A stretch of 64,000 nucleotides of DNA from Trichomonas vaginalis G3 (GCF_026262505.1 NC_067208.1:6519962-6583961); one strand, 5' to 3'. Shown: positions 48,933 to 59,610, counted from the first letter of the stretch. The notes: generated from the sequence alone by a model not told the origin. A program made the numbers and translations.

Positions 48933-50006
48933 TTTTTTTATTTATATTTATATATAAAGTGTTTGTTATCATGTAATGAGGCGATATTCATATACATATA
49001 TATTCATATATTTATATCTATACTATCGCCTAACTACATTTTCTTTTTTTTCATTTTTCATTTTAACAATAAAGAGAGTTTATAAAGAATCATCATTTTA
49101 CCTTTTATTTTTAATTACTTTCTTTCTTGCTAAGTTATTAATTAAATTAATATTTTTTTTTAATATCTGAACTTATTGAGCTGGATATCATGCATTTAAC
49201 TAATGTTATGAAAACAGCTAGTAGAATATGACATTATATATCTCTTATAGCAAAAAAAGTGACTTTGCGAGGTAAGAAAGAACATAATTCTCACCATATC
49301 TGTGTGAAGGAGTAAGAAAGAACAGAATTCTCTATCCGTTTCATTTCATTAATTCTCTTTTGTTTATTTTAGTAAAAAAAGTTTTTCATTGGGTTCAAAA
49401 AGAATACTCATTTTTGACTACTTTATGCACAAATTGAATGCAAAATAATCGTCTCGCTTCTGCCATTGGGTATGAAACTATCGAGAGTGTAATTGAAAGA
49501 CTTAAATTGATTTTCATGGTTTATGTCTGCTTAACGAACACTCATACAAAAATTTGCAATACATCATAAACAATAATACATGGTTTTACTCATAACTTCA
49601 TTAACTTGATTTTCTATCATTTTAATTATTATCTATATCTTAGTTTAGGCTTTCTAAGTTTGAAACATACCCCAACCATATAGAGAGTACTTTCGAGACA
49701 TTCATTTAGAAACAAGAGTTACATTTATTCAACAAAATATATAAAGAATGTGTAAGATCGATAAAAAGCGTATGGAAATTAAAAATCACTGTTTGAGTAC
49801 TTTCTGAGACTCTGTTTGTCAGAAATATATACATTTGAATACTTTCTGACACCTTTTTCAAAGTTTTTGACATTGTGAGGTTTTTGTGTCAAAAAGTAAT
49901 CAATTTTCCTCTCAAATGATGATTTATTAAAAAGATCACTTTTTTATCAACTTTTTTTTGTCAAGCGAGTAAAAATAGATTTTTTTTCAAATTATTTTGT
50001 TTCAAA
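48933..50006. other. AT-rich intergenic DNA
   Basis: No gene recognised. Two near-identical short runs (GAGTACTTTCTGA at 49795 and GAATACTTTCTGA at 49837) are the only repeats noted. Confidence 0.5.
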
Positions 50007-50972
50007 TTATTGTGTTGGCGAAGGATAGCGGCTGAATTGATCGAAACATGATTTTCCTTGTTCGTAATCACCAAATTTTATTGAAAGACGTTTGTTTGCT
50101 TGGAAGAAACAAGATTGTGCTTCTTGATATTGAATAACATAATTTTCAGTGTAAATAGGAGAAGTTGAGAAAGAAACTGCACCAGAAACATCAAGAATGT
50201 CACAGTAACAATTATAAACTGCAACATTTCCGTTAGAGTTAGAAATTGAGAAATAAACGTGATTATCAAAGAAAGTTGACTCAAATATTTCTACAGTAGA
50301 ATGATCAACACTTAAGAGTGCATCGTATGTCGTAATTTCGTTTGAAATAAACATAATTCTGTTGATTTGAAGAGATTTATGAATATTTATTTCTAAACCT
50401 TTAAACATTGATGTAGAATTATATATCGTATTTGTTAATATCTTTAATGATGATGCAGATCTAATTGCTGGTCCAATTCCGCAATAAACATTATTTTGTG
50501 AAAAATTACAGCCTTCGAAGTATTGATCACCGAAATTCGTGTAAACTACATACGATACATCTGGTGTTGGATAATATGTTCCGAAAAAGTTATTAAGATT
50601 GTAAAATGAACCTTTTTTTTCGTTAACATTTGTTGATAAATATAAGCAATTGCAGCTACTTCGAGCGGTACAGTTCAAACAACAGACTTCTCGTAGTACT
50701 GCGAATTTCCTTGTGTTAATATAAATTGCTCCGGCTTGGCCATTCGAATTTGAGTCTGCACGGCATGAGGAATAACGACTATTTTCGATAATGATTTGTA
50801 CGTTTCCTACTATATTTAAAGCTCCTCCGATATCTGATGTTAATTTTTGAAAATTACCGTTTCTAATGAATACTGAACCACTGACTGGGTTCAAATAATG
50901 CCTTTCATTCGATTCTATAGTAAGACATGTCTCTGGCGCTGAGGATGCAGTAGTAAGGAAAAGAGAAATCAT
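50007..50972 (-). CDS. Secreted beta-helix surface-type protein, divergent member
   Basis: 321 residues from the only ATG in the frame's 5' part, 50972; MISLFLTTASSAPETCLTIE is a good short signal peptide. The frame is open another 64 codons upstream but has no ATG. The body has right-handed beta-helix style repeats (GGALNIVGNVQIIIENSRYS, QYFEGCNFSQNNVYCG, IFESTFFDNHVYFSISN, VAVYNCYCDI) and many Cys pairs. It is much diverged from the A-E family. Probably secreted or surface-displayed; no transmembrane segment at the C-terminus is seen. Confidence 0.75.
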   Translation of the reverse strand: MISLFLTTASSAPETCLTIESNERHYLNPVSGSVFIRNGNFQKLTSDIGGALNIVGNVQIIIENSRYSSCRADSNSNGQAGAIYINTRKFAVLREVCCLNCTARSSCNCLYLSTNVNEKKGSFYNLNNFFGTYYPTPDVSYVVYTNFGDQYFEGCNFSQNNVYCGIGPAIRSASSLKILTNTIYNSTSMFKGLEINIHKSLQINRIMFISNEITTYDALLSVDHSTVEIFESTFFDNHVYFSISNSNGNVAVYNCYCDILDVSGAVSFSTSPIYTENYVIQYQEAQSCFFQANKRLSIKFGDYEQGKSCFDQFSRYPSPTQ

Positions 50973-51331
50973 AAATTTATTTGCAAAAAATAGTTTTATA
51001 GCTCGAGTGCATAATAATGTTCTAACTAATGATTTTAGTAAAAGTTTTTCATTTGATCTTGACTTATTTGGGCTTTTCGATATAATTTCAAATCGAATAT
51101 CTTTTTTATTCAATGGGATCACCAAATAACGAAGTTGCTCATTGAAGAAAAGTAATGCAAGCAAGAATTGATGTTATTTTCTCCTTTTTTGAATGAAATA
51201 TAATGTTTTGAAGAATTAAATTATGCTATTTTATATCCATTTGTTGGGGCTAATATAATTAAATACTTATTTTTGCATTAATCTAGTAAAATTAACTGTA
51301 CGTTTAAAAAAATAAACTATTCAAATCCTGG
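50973..51331. other. Divergent intergenic region
   Basis: Separates the minus-strand beta-helix gene from the plus-strand charged-protein gene. Apart from the ATG-less extension of the upstream frame, nothing is seen; no clear Inr. Confidence 0.45.
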
Positions 51332-53470
51332 ATGAGTTTGCTTGACTCGTCATGGTTCACAGACAGACCAATTCATCCAGATAAGCAGCCCAAAAAGATT
51401 CCTATGACGGAATGGGAATACCAAGAAAAACACGGCCTTGATAGCCAAAAGGATATTGATAGTGATTTTTCTGATCCATCAACTTTCTCATTTTCAAGTG
51501 ATCAATCGATGGACTCGGATGGGCCAGCACCACCAAAGAAGGAAAGACCGCCATTAAATACTTCAGACCCAGAAAAAATTGGAGAAGCACTAAAAACAGA
51601 TTTAGATTTTATATCAACATCGCATAATTTAAGCACACAACGTAGAGAAGCTGCAGATAGAGAGATACAAGATACAATATCATCAGCAAAATATACATAT
51701 TTTAACGATTTAGAAGCTGAAGCGCAATTTAGCGATCTGTCCTTTTCAGATGACTTCGAATCATCTTCAAAATCTAAAACAAATAAATACGGAATATCAG
51801 ATGCACTCGAATCCGAACTTATGACCTGTGGAGTACAAAAAGTTGGAAAAGGAGATTCGTCATGCATCGTAAGAAAATCACAGTCAGCTAAAATCGATTC
51901 ATCTAGCAAAAATTACGACTTTGATAATTCATCTTCGAAAATCTCAAAAATTTCGACACTGAAAACAACAGATAAATCAACAAAGACAGATAAAAATACA
52001 GATACTATATCAACAATGGCCGATATTTCATCATTCCATGATACAATGACATCAGATTTCAAATTAGAATCAACACAAGGAAAAACAAAAACAGATACAG
52101 ATAAAATTAGCCCTAATAAAAGGAAATCGGTTACTATTACAGATACTCTTCAATCAACCTTAGAAAAAGCAAAAAGTAATAAAGATACAAAAGAATTTAC
52201 TGATTTTAGTAGTGACACCGATCTTCTTGCCACAAATCGAACATCTACATTAGGTACAACTGATCTCCAAACGAATACTCAAACAATGGGTGATTCTCTC
52301 ATGAAAAGCAACACAATTACAAAGAAAACAACAATTTCATGCAAAACAGACACATCAACAATTAAACCTGATCCAAATGCAAGTAGTTTATATGGAAGAA
52401 TTAATAGTAGTCTTGAAATTTCGGATCAAAACAACAAACTTGCGAAAGAAAAATATAAGAAACAACTCGAAGAAGAAAACAGTCCATACAAGAAGATGAA
52501 AAAAGAACCAATTCCAGATCAAATCCCAGAATTCATGAAAGATGAAAGAAGAGAACTTATTGAGCGTCGAAAAGAAGAATCACTTCAACGACAAAAAGAA
52601 AGTTTGAGACGAAGTGAAGATATTTCGAAACAATTAGAAGAATCAGTCAGAAAACACGAGATGACAGATGAAAGACGTAAAGCATTAGAATACAAACCAA
52701 AGCCATTAGAAGACAAATCACCACGATTCCCTAAAGAAGACAGAACATCATTAAAGTCAAAGTGATTGGAAGAAGAAGAGAAAAAGCGAGCATCTAAACA
52801 AAGTTCTAAGAAGAAATATGAATTAATACCAGATGAATCTGATTTAATCAAAGAAAGAAAACTCAAGAAGTTAATAGGAGAACAAAAATTAGAAGAAATC
52901 GGTGAAAAAGTCCCTCCTCCACCTCCAAAAGAGAAGCATCGTAAAAGAGTTGTTATTGACGAAGATGATGTTGATCCAAGGAGGTTAAATATGAGTGAAA
53001 AAGATAAGAAGGCGTTCTATGATCCAGCAACAACAAAAGCAGCACAATTACGTAATCAAATGATCAGACAAAAGATTGTTCAACAAGCAGAAGCAGACAG
53101 AGCTAAACGAGAAGAAGAAGATGAACGACTTAGGAAGGAAATCAAAGTTGCTGCAAGGATCGAACCAGATTTGCGGAAATTACGAGAACAAAGTCAAGTT
53201 AAAACGAAAGATATTAAAGAACGTAGGAAAGAAGAAGAGGAAAAAAGTAAACAAGTTTCTAAGGAAACTCGAAAAATGCTTAAACGAGTTGAAAAGAATC
53301 CTTCATTGTTTAACAGAGAAGGACAAGAACTAACAAGACAAGAAGCGCGTCATCGAGCGAAAGTCAGCAGTGTTGTTAAGACTCAAGAACAAATGCATTG
53401 GGATACAGTCCGAGCTCGAAGAGAAGCTAAAAATGAAGAACTGAGAAAGATGTGGAGCGGAAAAATGTAA
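51332..53470 (+). CDS. Long charged coiled-coil protein with one in-frame TGA
   Basis: The frame is continuous from ATG 51332 (MSLLDSSWFTDRPIHPDKQP) to TAA 53470 except for a single TGA at 52763-52765. This would give 477 residues, or 712 if the stop is read through, is a sequencing error, or is a recent mutation. The N-terminal part is Ser/Thr/Asp-rich and disordered. From about residue 370 on it is Lys/Glu/Arg helical (ELIERRKEESLQRQKESLRR; KKAFYDPATTKAAQLRNQMI; RARREAKNEELRKMWSGKM). Protein composition does not change across the TGA. Function unknown; a cytoskeletal role would suit the coiled coil. Confidence 0.7.
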
Positions 53471-53689
53471 TGTTTTTATGTGTTTATTAAATAAAAAGAT
53501 ATTTGTTTATTTATGTTAAGTATGAAATGTATACACATTCTCTATATTTTGAAGGTAACTTTTACCTCAACAAATAAAAATTATTTCTCTGAAAAATACA
53601 GAGAGAAATTTAAATGCGGAACTTTGATATTTTTCCCCACACATTAGTATTTTCACTCTTTGCATATGAACTCTATATTGCATTCTGGC

Positions 53690-53783
53690 TTAAGAGTGCA
53701 CTAGGAGGATTACGGCTTTTTAATCCTCCTTTTTTTCTAAAAATTCTTCTACTTTTTAGTACTTTCGAGCTCTAAAAAGTAGA
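53690..53783. repeat. TTAA-element end fragment with two hairpins
   Basis: TTAAGAGTGCACTAGGAGGA resembles the GGGTGCAC/GAGTGCAC ends seen at 32611 and 38058. It is followed by AGGAGGATT..AATCCTCCT (53702-53729) and ACTTTTTAG..CTAAAAAGT (53752-53780) hairpins. No matching right end was found. Confidence 0.5.
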
Positions 53784-53959
53784 GCTTAAATGCGTCTGCA
53801 ATTAGAGCGCATTCATATCATATACCTCATTCTCCTTGAAATAAAACATAATTCAATATTTTTATTAATTCTTTTTAATTTTCCTGAGAAGTACCTTAAT
53901 ATGTTATACCAATCTAATGTAAATTCATATTTAACATCAAATTAGGCTTGAGAGTTTCA

Positions 53960-55060
53960 TCAAATTAATTTTATTTTTTTTACTAAAGCAATACAAAGAG
54001 AAGTAATGAAATGATATGAATAATGATAAACAATTTCATATTTTGTGTTAATATTCTCCATTTTGCATAAAAAAGTAGGAAACTCTGCTTGACAGAGATA
54101 TGTCGAAAAATGAGAAAGATTATTAATACAATATATATTTTGAACATTAATTGTTGTAACTGATCCTTTTGTTTTATCTATTCTGTCACAGAAAGAATTT
54201 TTAACTGTAATTGAATAATTAGAATAAGCTTGATAAAATTCTACTTCTGGTCCTGTGTTTCCAAGAAATGAACAGTTTTCAATATGAACAGTTGATCCAC
54301 CTGCCCAGAATGTTCCCCAATTAGATTTTGTGTGTTTATTATTCAAAACATTACAAAAATTAAAACTATAATTACCATAATTTAATGATAAAATTGAATA
54401 ATTTGATGTTGTGTTACAAAATGATGAATATGTTACATTACTTTGACTTGTTGGTTCATATAGAATTATTCCTGCTCCATAGTTTGCTTTACAGAAACTT
54501 GTGTTGATTGATTTAACTCCAATATTTCCAGAAAGAAGATAATTTGTATAATCTTTTTTTAAATTTCCGCATTCATAAAAAGAACTTTCATAAAGATAAT
54601 TTTTATTATTATTTGAATTTCTAATTATGTAAACATATGAATGATGTCCTCTATCAGAGTTTGTTTTTGATTTGTAGCCACATGATCGGTATTGGACAAT
54701 GGAACTATCACAGTTAAAGTATATAGATCCACCATTTGTATTACTGCTGCAGTTAGTAAATGAACAATATGAGTTAAGAAACTTATTGTTTGTATTCGTA
54801 AAATAAATGGCACTATTAGTTGTAATGGTGATGAATATACAGTTATATAAGAAACACTCATTTTTTGTTGATTTCGCGGTAACATTTGTACCTTGAATTG
54901 GTTCTGAATTAGGTTGTGTATTGTAAAATAACTTCCAAACATTATTAGGTGATTGATCAAAGTGTAAATTATTCATAGTTGATATGTGTTTTTGGACTAT
55001 ATTTTGAAAATTGCTATTTAATTTCATTGTTTTCAACAATAATATCATAAAACACCACAT
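53960..55060 (-). CDS. Beta-helix surface-type protein D
   Basis: 366 residues (MWCFMILLLKTMKLNSNFQN). The N-terminal MWCFMILLL may be a signal peptide or anchor. The same family as A, B, C and E, and whole. It differs from B in its N-terminus (C-type) and at the C-terminus, which here is replaced by FLCKMENINTKYEIVYHYSY ... ALVKKIKLI, a hydrophobic end. The 5' region is shared with gene C including about 20 bp upstream of the ATG. The middle has IENCSFLGNTGPEVEFYQAY and DSFCDRI-type turns. Surface or secreted role inferred. Confidence 0.75.
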   Translation of the reverse strand: MWCFMILLLKTMKLNSNFQNIVQKHISTMNNLHFDQSPNNVWKLFYNTQPNSEPIQGTNVTAKSTKNECFLYNCIFITITTNSAIYFTNTNNKFLNSYCSFTNCSSNTNGGSIYFNCDSSIVQYRSCGYKSKTNSDRGHHSYVYIIRNSNNNKNYLYESSFYECGNLKKDYTNYLLSGNIGVKSINTSFCKANYGAGIILYEPTSQSNVTYSSFCNTTSNYSILSLNYGNYSFNFCNVLNNKHTKSNWGTFWAGGSTVHIENCSFLGNTGPEVEFYQAYSNYSITVKNSFCDRIDKTKGSVTTINVQNIYCINNLSHFSTYLCQAEFPTFLCKMENINTKYEIVYHYSYHFITSLCIALVKKIKLI

Positions 55061-55087
55061 TGTAAAAAAGTGTCAATTAATTTCTAC

Positions 55088-55916
55088 TTTAATTGACTTC
55101 AATATTTCCTTTATCAAGAAAATTGAGGATGTTTTATTGTCGTCTGGAAAAAGTGACAAATTATTATTGTCGTCTAAAAAGGTGACAAATTATTATTGTC
55201 GTCTGGAAAAGTGACAAAATTATCATTGTCGTCTAAAAAATAGATTTTTCAAGCATGTTTCGGTACCTAAATAAAGGAAGAACATCAATTCCATCTATGT
55301 ATATAGTATGCAAACACGCATGATATATGGAGTAGCTCTTTATCTGGCTAAAAATCCTATTATTTGAAAATTCGCATTGTTGTCTAAAACCGCCAGACGA
55401 CAATAATAATACCCCAAGATAATTTGTATAATCTTTTTTTAAATTTCCGCATTCATAAAAAGAACTTTCATAAAGATAATTTTTATTATTATTTGAATTT
55501 CTAATTATGTAAACATATGAATGATGTCCTCTATCAGAGTTTGTTTTTGATTTGTAGCCACATGATCGGTATTGGACAATGGAACTATCACAGTTAAAGT
55601 ATATAGATCCACCATTTGTATTACTGCTGCAGTTAGTAAATGAACAATATGAGTTAAGAAACTTATTGTTTGATACATTAAAATAAATGGCACTATTAGT
55701 TGTAATATCAATGAACAAACATTTATATAAGAAGCATTCATTATTTGTTGATCTTGCTTGAACGTTTGTACCTTGAATTGGTTTTGAATTAGGTGGAGTA
55801 TTGTAAAAGAGTTCCCAAACATCACCAGAAGATTGATCAAAGTGTAAATTATTCATAGTTGATGTGTGTTTTGATACTGTTATCTGAAAATCGTGATTGA
55901 ATTTCATTGTTTTCAT
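55088..55916 (-). pseudogene. Beta-helix gene E, 5' half, interrupted by a MITE
   Basis: Begins MKTMKFNHDFQITVSKH at 55916 (as gene B, with Inr-like TCATTTT before it) and is open to YTNYL near 55418, where the element at 55123-55417 has inserted. Family sequence (FLDKGNIEV) resumes at 55122-55088 and then stops where the upstream flank of gene D begins. The 3' half is absent. The N-terminal part is a patchwork of gene B-like and gene C-like blocks. Confidence 0.75.
55123..55417. mobile_element. 295-bp MITE with GTCGTC motif repeats
   Basis: Left end TTGAGGATGTTTTATTGTCG and inverted right end TTGGGGTATTATTATTGTCG share about 20 bp. Inside, the ATTATTGTCGTCT-AAAAA-GTGACAAA unit is repeated three to four times near the left end. 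Related fragments lie at 4266-4334 and 60404-60451. No target duplication could be fixed because the flanks differ. Confidence 0.7.
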
Positions 55917-55922
55917 CAAAAA

Positions 55923-55983
55923 AAATGAATCGGCATTATTTGACATTTCAATGATGTAAATGTCAAATAATGCCGATTCATTT
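55923..55983. promoter_or_regulatory. Perfect 26-bp-arm palindrome upstream of gene E
   Basis: Same sequence and loop as 36429-36489. Confidence 0.7.
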
Positions 55984-56725
55984 GAATCTTATATTCAAGT
56001 TATGAAATTGCGATTCTTTTAGCTGTCATCAGCATTTTAACAGCTAGTGCATGGAAACAATGATGTAAATCATTCTAATCTTATATAAAAACATCGATTT
56101 TGCTGATTAAATTTTTGGATTTCGTAATAAAATGATCAATATTGTAAATAATTAAAGCTATTGTACTTACACATGATTTGTATATTATAAAATGTATGAA
56201 ATATCGACTTAATTCGCTTGAAAATTTGAAATAGGGAGAATCTTTATATAAAACGCCTAATATCTAACAATTATTACATTAAATGAATACTTAAATTTGA
56301 GTAATCGATGATTTATATGAATTCTCTGGTCTGAATAAAGAATATCGAAAATTAGTTTGATTTTGGGGTTGTTTTGATAGTATTGTCAAATGTAATGATG
56401 TAAAAACATGAATTTATTAGTAAATACATGCTCGTGTTTGAGTAAAAATAGATATTTGTTGTTGTGAAATAAGTATTTGATTTCTTGTAAATCTTGAATG
56501 AAAACAATAAGTTCGTATCAATGGGAAAATCGAATATGTAGCTATTTAATTTGTATCAAAAGAATTTTTTAATGAGAATTTAAATTTCGAAGAAATTTGT
56601 TATGTATCGTTGAGTTTTGTAATTAAAACTGATATGTTAATGATGTGATTTGCTTTTTTAAAACATTTATTAGTCTTGATGAAATAATTTTTCTTTTAGT
56701 TAAACATTTCTTCTGAGTTTGCTAA

Positions 56726-56807
56726 TAAAGACGGAGTCCTTTGTGAATGTGACATAGGCGCCCGAGAACCGTATGCACAAAAACTCTTATTGGGTGTCTT
56801 GTCTTTA
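56726..56807 (+). ncRNA. GC-rich structured RNA-like island, copy 2
   Basis: Same three nested stems as 37232-37313 with no change noticed, although single-base differences occur in the surrounding repeat. Confidence 0.4.
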
Positions 56808-57552
56808 GATATTCTTTCAAAAATATGCCAAATTTGATTGATGATTTCTAAAAAAGTAATCTAATCATCTGATGCCATTAATTGTATTTAGAAAAAAAAT
56901 TCGTTCTTTTAATTTTTTAAGAGTATCACAGCAGATGATTAACTTTCCTTGATTTACGATACAACTAATTCACCAAATGCAGAAGTGCAATCGAATACAA
57001 ACAATCGAATCTCCTAATTGATGAATCAAATAGTCCATTTTTCATTGAATTATTTAATCAAATCGTCTCTAATCATAGCAATCCTCCAAAATCAATCAGT
57101 AGTACACATGTTATCTTTGATCAATTCTTACGTTATAAAGAGAAGAGCACATTTATATGATCTCAAGTATATTTTTGATTTTTTTTTCAAATCTTGTCAA
57201 TAAGACATTTGAAGTTGTTACCGATACAGTTACATAATTTTGAGATACAAATTCACCGCGCAATATTATTTTATTAAACTAAAACAGAGATAATTTTCTA
57301 AAAATTTAAATCATACATTGATCAGTACCTTGTAGAAGATACACATATTGATTTCAAATTCGTATGCATTGAAATGTTCGACGACATTTACACTGTTCGT
57401 TTTGAACCTATAATTATTCCATTTATAGTTGAAATGACAAAAATTTACCACATCAAGATAAGCGATGATACAATCGAATTGATCTCACATTTCAGCATGA
57501 TACAAATATCAATAATATGTAAACTAAGAAAACATTATTGATATTTACTTAA

Positions 57553-58465
57553 GGGTGCACCCGTATGTACGTTTATTTGAGAGGAGGAGGATTACCCTCT
57601 CAATTTTGAGGGATTCGTTAGTTTATTTTCTCGATGAATATGCAATAAAATTTGATTTTTACCTTATCAATATACTTCATATAATATACACATGTTCATG
57701 TAAAAACTTTTTCCAAAATCCTCAGGAATTAAGGGATTTTTGAATTTTAAGAATTTTTTTCGAATTTTTTCGAAAAAAAAATATTTTCAGAACAGCCTTA
57801 ACGGCTAAGATTTAGGAACAATGTTAAGTATCAAAAAGAAAGGAGGTCTGATATAGACAACATATATCGTTGAAGGTTGAAAAAATCTCGAATATTTGAG
57901 CCCAAAATTTCAAATTTTAATTTTTTGAAAAAAGAGGCCACCCGTATGTACGTTTATTTGAGAGGAGGAGGATTATATTTTTGAAAGGGTGAAACATTAT
58001 GAATATGTTAATTATATAATAATATGTATTATTATAAAAAAGAAAAAATAAAGCACGTTAAAATTTTTCTTTCTTGATTTTTTACAAAATCTACTTAGAA
58101 TTATGCAAAATATGACTAAATAATTATAAATTTCAAGTTAAATTTTAATTTTGATAAATAATTTAAATTTCAAAATATCAAGTTCAGTTCGACTATGTAT
58201 GTAGTAATTCCTCAATAAAGTGCCAAAACCCTATTAAAATATATGAACATTTTCAACATTTTAATGTTTTTATTTAAAAATTTGATGGAATATGAGCTTC
58301 AAACAATTATTATGCAAATAAAAATAATTAAATATATGTATTTATTCGTATTACAACCGTAGTAAGTCGATTCTTCCTTTCTTCTACTGAGATTTGAATT
58401 TGATTTCGAATTGTAAAGAGATTCAAAGGGAAAATACTAGCGGATAAAAACTACCTCCATGAAAG
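57553..58465. mobile_element. TTAA-bounded element (GGGTGCAC end), right-truncated copy
   Basis: The left end and TTAA (57549-57552) are as in 38058-39095, and both internal ACCCGTATGTACG repeats are present. The last ~130 bp and the right end are missing; homology stops inside the 58437 gene. Confidence 0.7.
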
Positions 58466-59096
58466 ATTCATAAAAGAGCCCAGAAGATGAAAAGCATACA
58501 GAATAGTCATAGCCATCATAATCATCAATAATTGAATTAAAAATTTTGGTAATAATGCAGAATTCTGGAAGCTCAAAGTAGAATTGATACGTTTGATTGA
58601 AAAACTGGAAAAAATCCAAAACAGTTGTGTAAATATCTACAGTTTTCAAGTGTGAGATGCATTTATCAAGATAATGCAAAGATAGATGTAATATTTCATG
58701 GCTATTATGATATTTATCAATGGTAGTTAGGAAAATTTGATAATCAATTGATGATAAATACTCGAAATTCTGTTGTGAGTCAAGAATTTGAATTGTTCCG
58801 AGTACATATTTAAAATGGTATTCAGAACAAGTTGATATATTAAAAATTGCATTTAAGGCATCAAAATTTACCAATTCCGAACTATTTTCTTTTGAGTATA
58901 TGTAGTTGATGAATGAGAAAACTTTAAAAACGTGGGTTTCGTCGGAAACAAGTTCAAATAAATGTGTAAATATCTTGTCGTAATCATCTATTTCTTGCCC
59001 AAAATATATTTGAAATGCAACAAATATTTCATTCCTATTAAATGTATTGTCATTGGTCTCCTGCATTTTTGGAGACTCCTTATACTCATCCCACAT
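58437..59096 (-). CDS. Helical protein of unknown function, 3' end fused to an element
   Basis: 219 residues (MWDEYKESPKMQETNDNTFN). Mostly alpha-helical with repeated F/Y/L patterns (IFTHLFELVSDETHVFKVFS; HEILHLSLHYLDKCISHL; VLDFFQFFNQTYQFYFELPE), suggesting ARM/HEAT-like helix pairs. The last ~9 residues (FMEVVFIR) and the stop come from the truncated TTAA element, so the protein is probably shortened. An Inr-type TCATTTATTT lies about 10 nt before the ATG. I do not recognise the family. Confidence 0.65.
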   Translation of the reverse strand: MWDEYKESPKMQETNDNTFNRNEIFVAFQIYFGQEIDDYDKIFTHLFELVSDETHVFKVFSFINYIYSKENSSELVNFDALNAIFNISTCSEYHFKYVLGTIQILDSQQNFEYLSSIDYQIFLTTIDKYHNSHEILHLSLHYLDKCISHLKTVDIYTTVLDFFQFFNQTYQFYFELPEFCIITKIFNSIIDDYDGYDYSVCFSSSGLFYESFMEVVFIR

Positions 59097-59103
59097 TGAA
59101 ATA

Positions 59104-59111
59104 AATGAATT
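59104..59111 (-). promoter_or_regulatory. Initiator (Inr) of the 58437-59096 gene
   Basis: Minus-strand TCATTTAT about 10 nt before the ATG at 59096, matching TCA-Py-T/A. Confidence 0.55.
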
Positions 59112-59170
59112 TTTCCTTATATATTAAGGATCATCAATATTTGCATATGTTGTTTTAAATAATTAAGAAA

Positions 59171-59599
59171 TTATTTTTTTAGAACTTGTGAATTTTGTAT
59201 TATATATTGATTCAATAATCCAGGGAAAAACCGTATCATTTCGTCGTCGCTTAAGGTAACATTTTCATTGCCAAACTTAACAACGTAGGACACCTTATCA
59301 GGGAAAATTGAATTTTTTGAAAATCCTAATATTTCGGCTCTACGTTCATTAGGTCCTTTTGAAAGTATAGTTAGCTGATATTCTCGAACAAATTTATTAT
59401 TCTCTTCGAATTCTTCGGACGATTTCCATACTGGTTCTTTAATAGTTTTATATTTTACGAGATATTTGACACTTGTATCATTGTCAAATGAATGATCCAT
59501 TATACATTCAATCTCATACTGATTAGTGCCATCTTTTCGCTTTCTTCCTCTTTTTGACATAATTATATTTAAAAATGGTTTACAAACTTTACATGTCAT
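59171..59599 (-). CDS. Chromodomain (HP1-like) protein
   Basis: 142 residues. A chromodomain at about 27-78: YEIECIMDHSFDNDTSVKYL then VKYKTIKEPVWKSSEEFEEN. A second, chromo-shadow-like domain at about 88-140: AEILGFSKNSIFPDKVSYVV then FGNENVTLSDDEMIRFFPGL. A basic KRGRKRKDG precedes the first. HP1 proteins bind methylated histone H3 and dimerise by the shadow domain to compact chromatin; the role here is inferred from the double-domain layout. The first ATG (59599) is favoured by an Inr just upstream; a second at 59560 (MSKRGRKRKD) is possible. Confidence 0.8.
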   Translation of the reverse strand: MTCKVCKPFLNIIMSKRGRKRKDGTNQYEIECIMDHSFDNDTSVKYLVKYKTIKEPVWKSSEEFEENNKFVREYQLTILSKGPNERRAEILGFSKNSIFPDKVSYVVKFGNENVTLSDDEMIRFFPGLLNQYIIQNSQVLKK

Positions 59600-59601
59600 A
59601 T

Positions 59602-59610
59602 TTAGAATGA
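59602..59610 (-). promoter_or_regulatory. Initiator (Inr) of the chromodomain gene
   Basis: Minus-strand TCATTCTAA, with +1 A about 9 nt before the ATG at 59599. Confidence 0.55.

Larger units (their letters stand above)
55840..58465. repeat. 2.6-kb direct repeat, copy 2
   Basis: Near-identical to 36345-38967. The match stops at 58465, inside the 3' end of the gene at 58437-59096. AT-rich and non-coding except for its edges. Confidence 0.85.

Noticed and set aside
49000-49170. Small hydrophobic membrane protein (frame 48976-49170)
   Set aside because: Composition is that of AT-rich DNA (TTT/ATA codons); no Inr and no homology.
53471-53959. Possible gene between 53470 and gene D
   Set aside because: No frame with a start; the region holds element ends and hairpins only.
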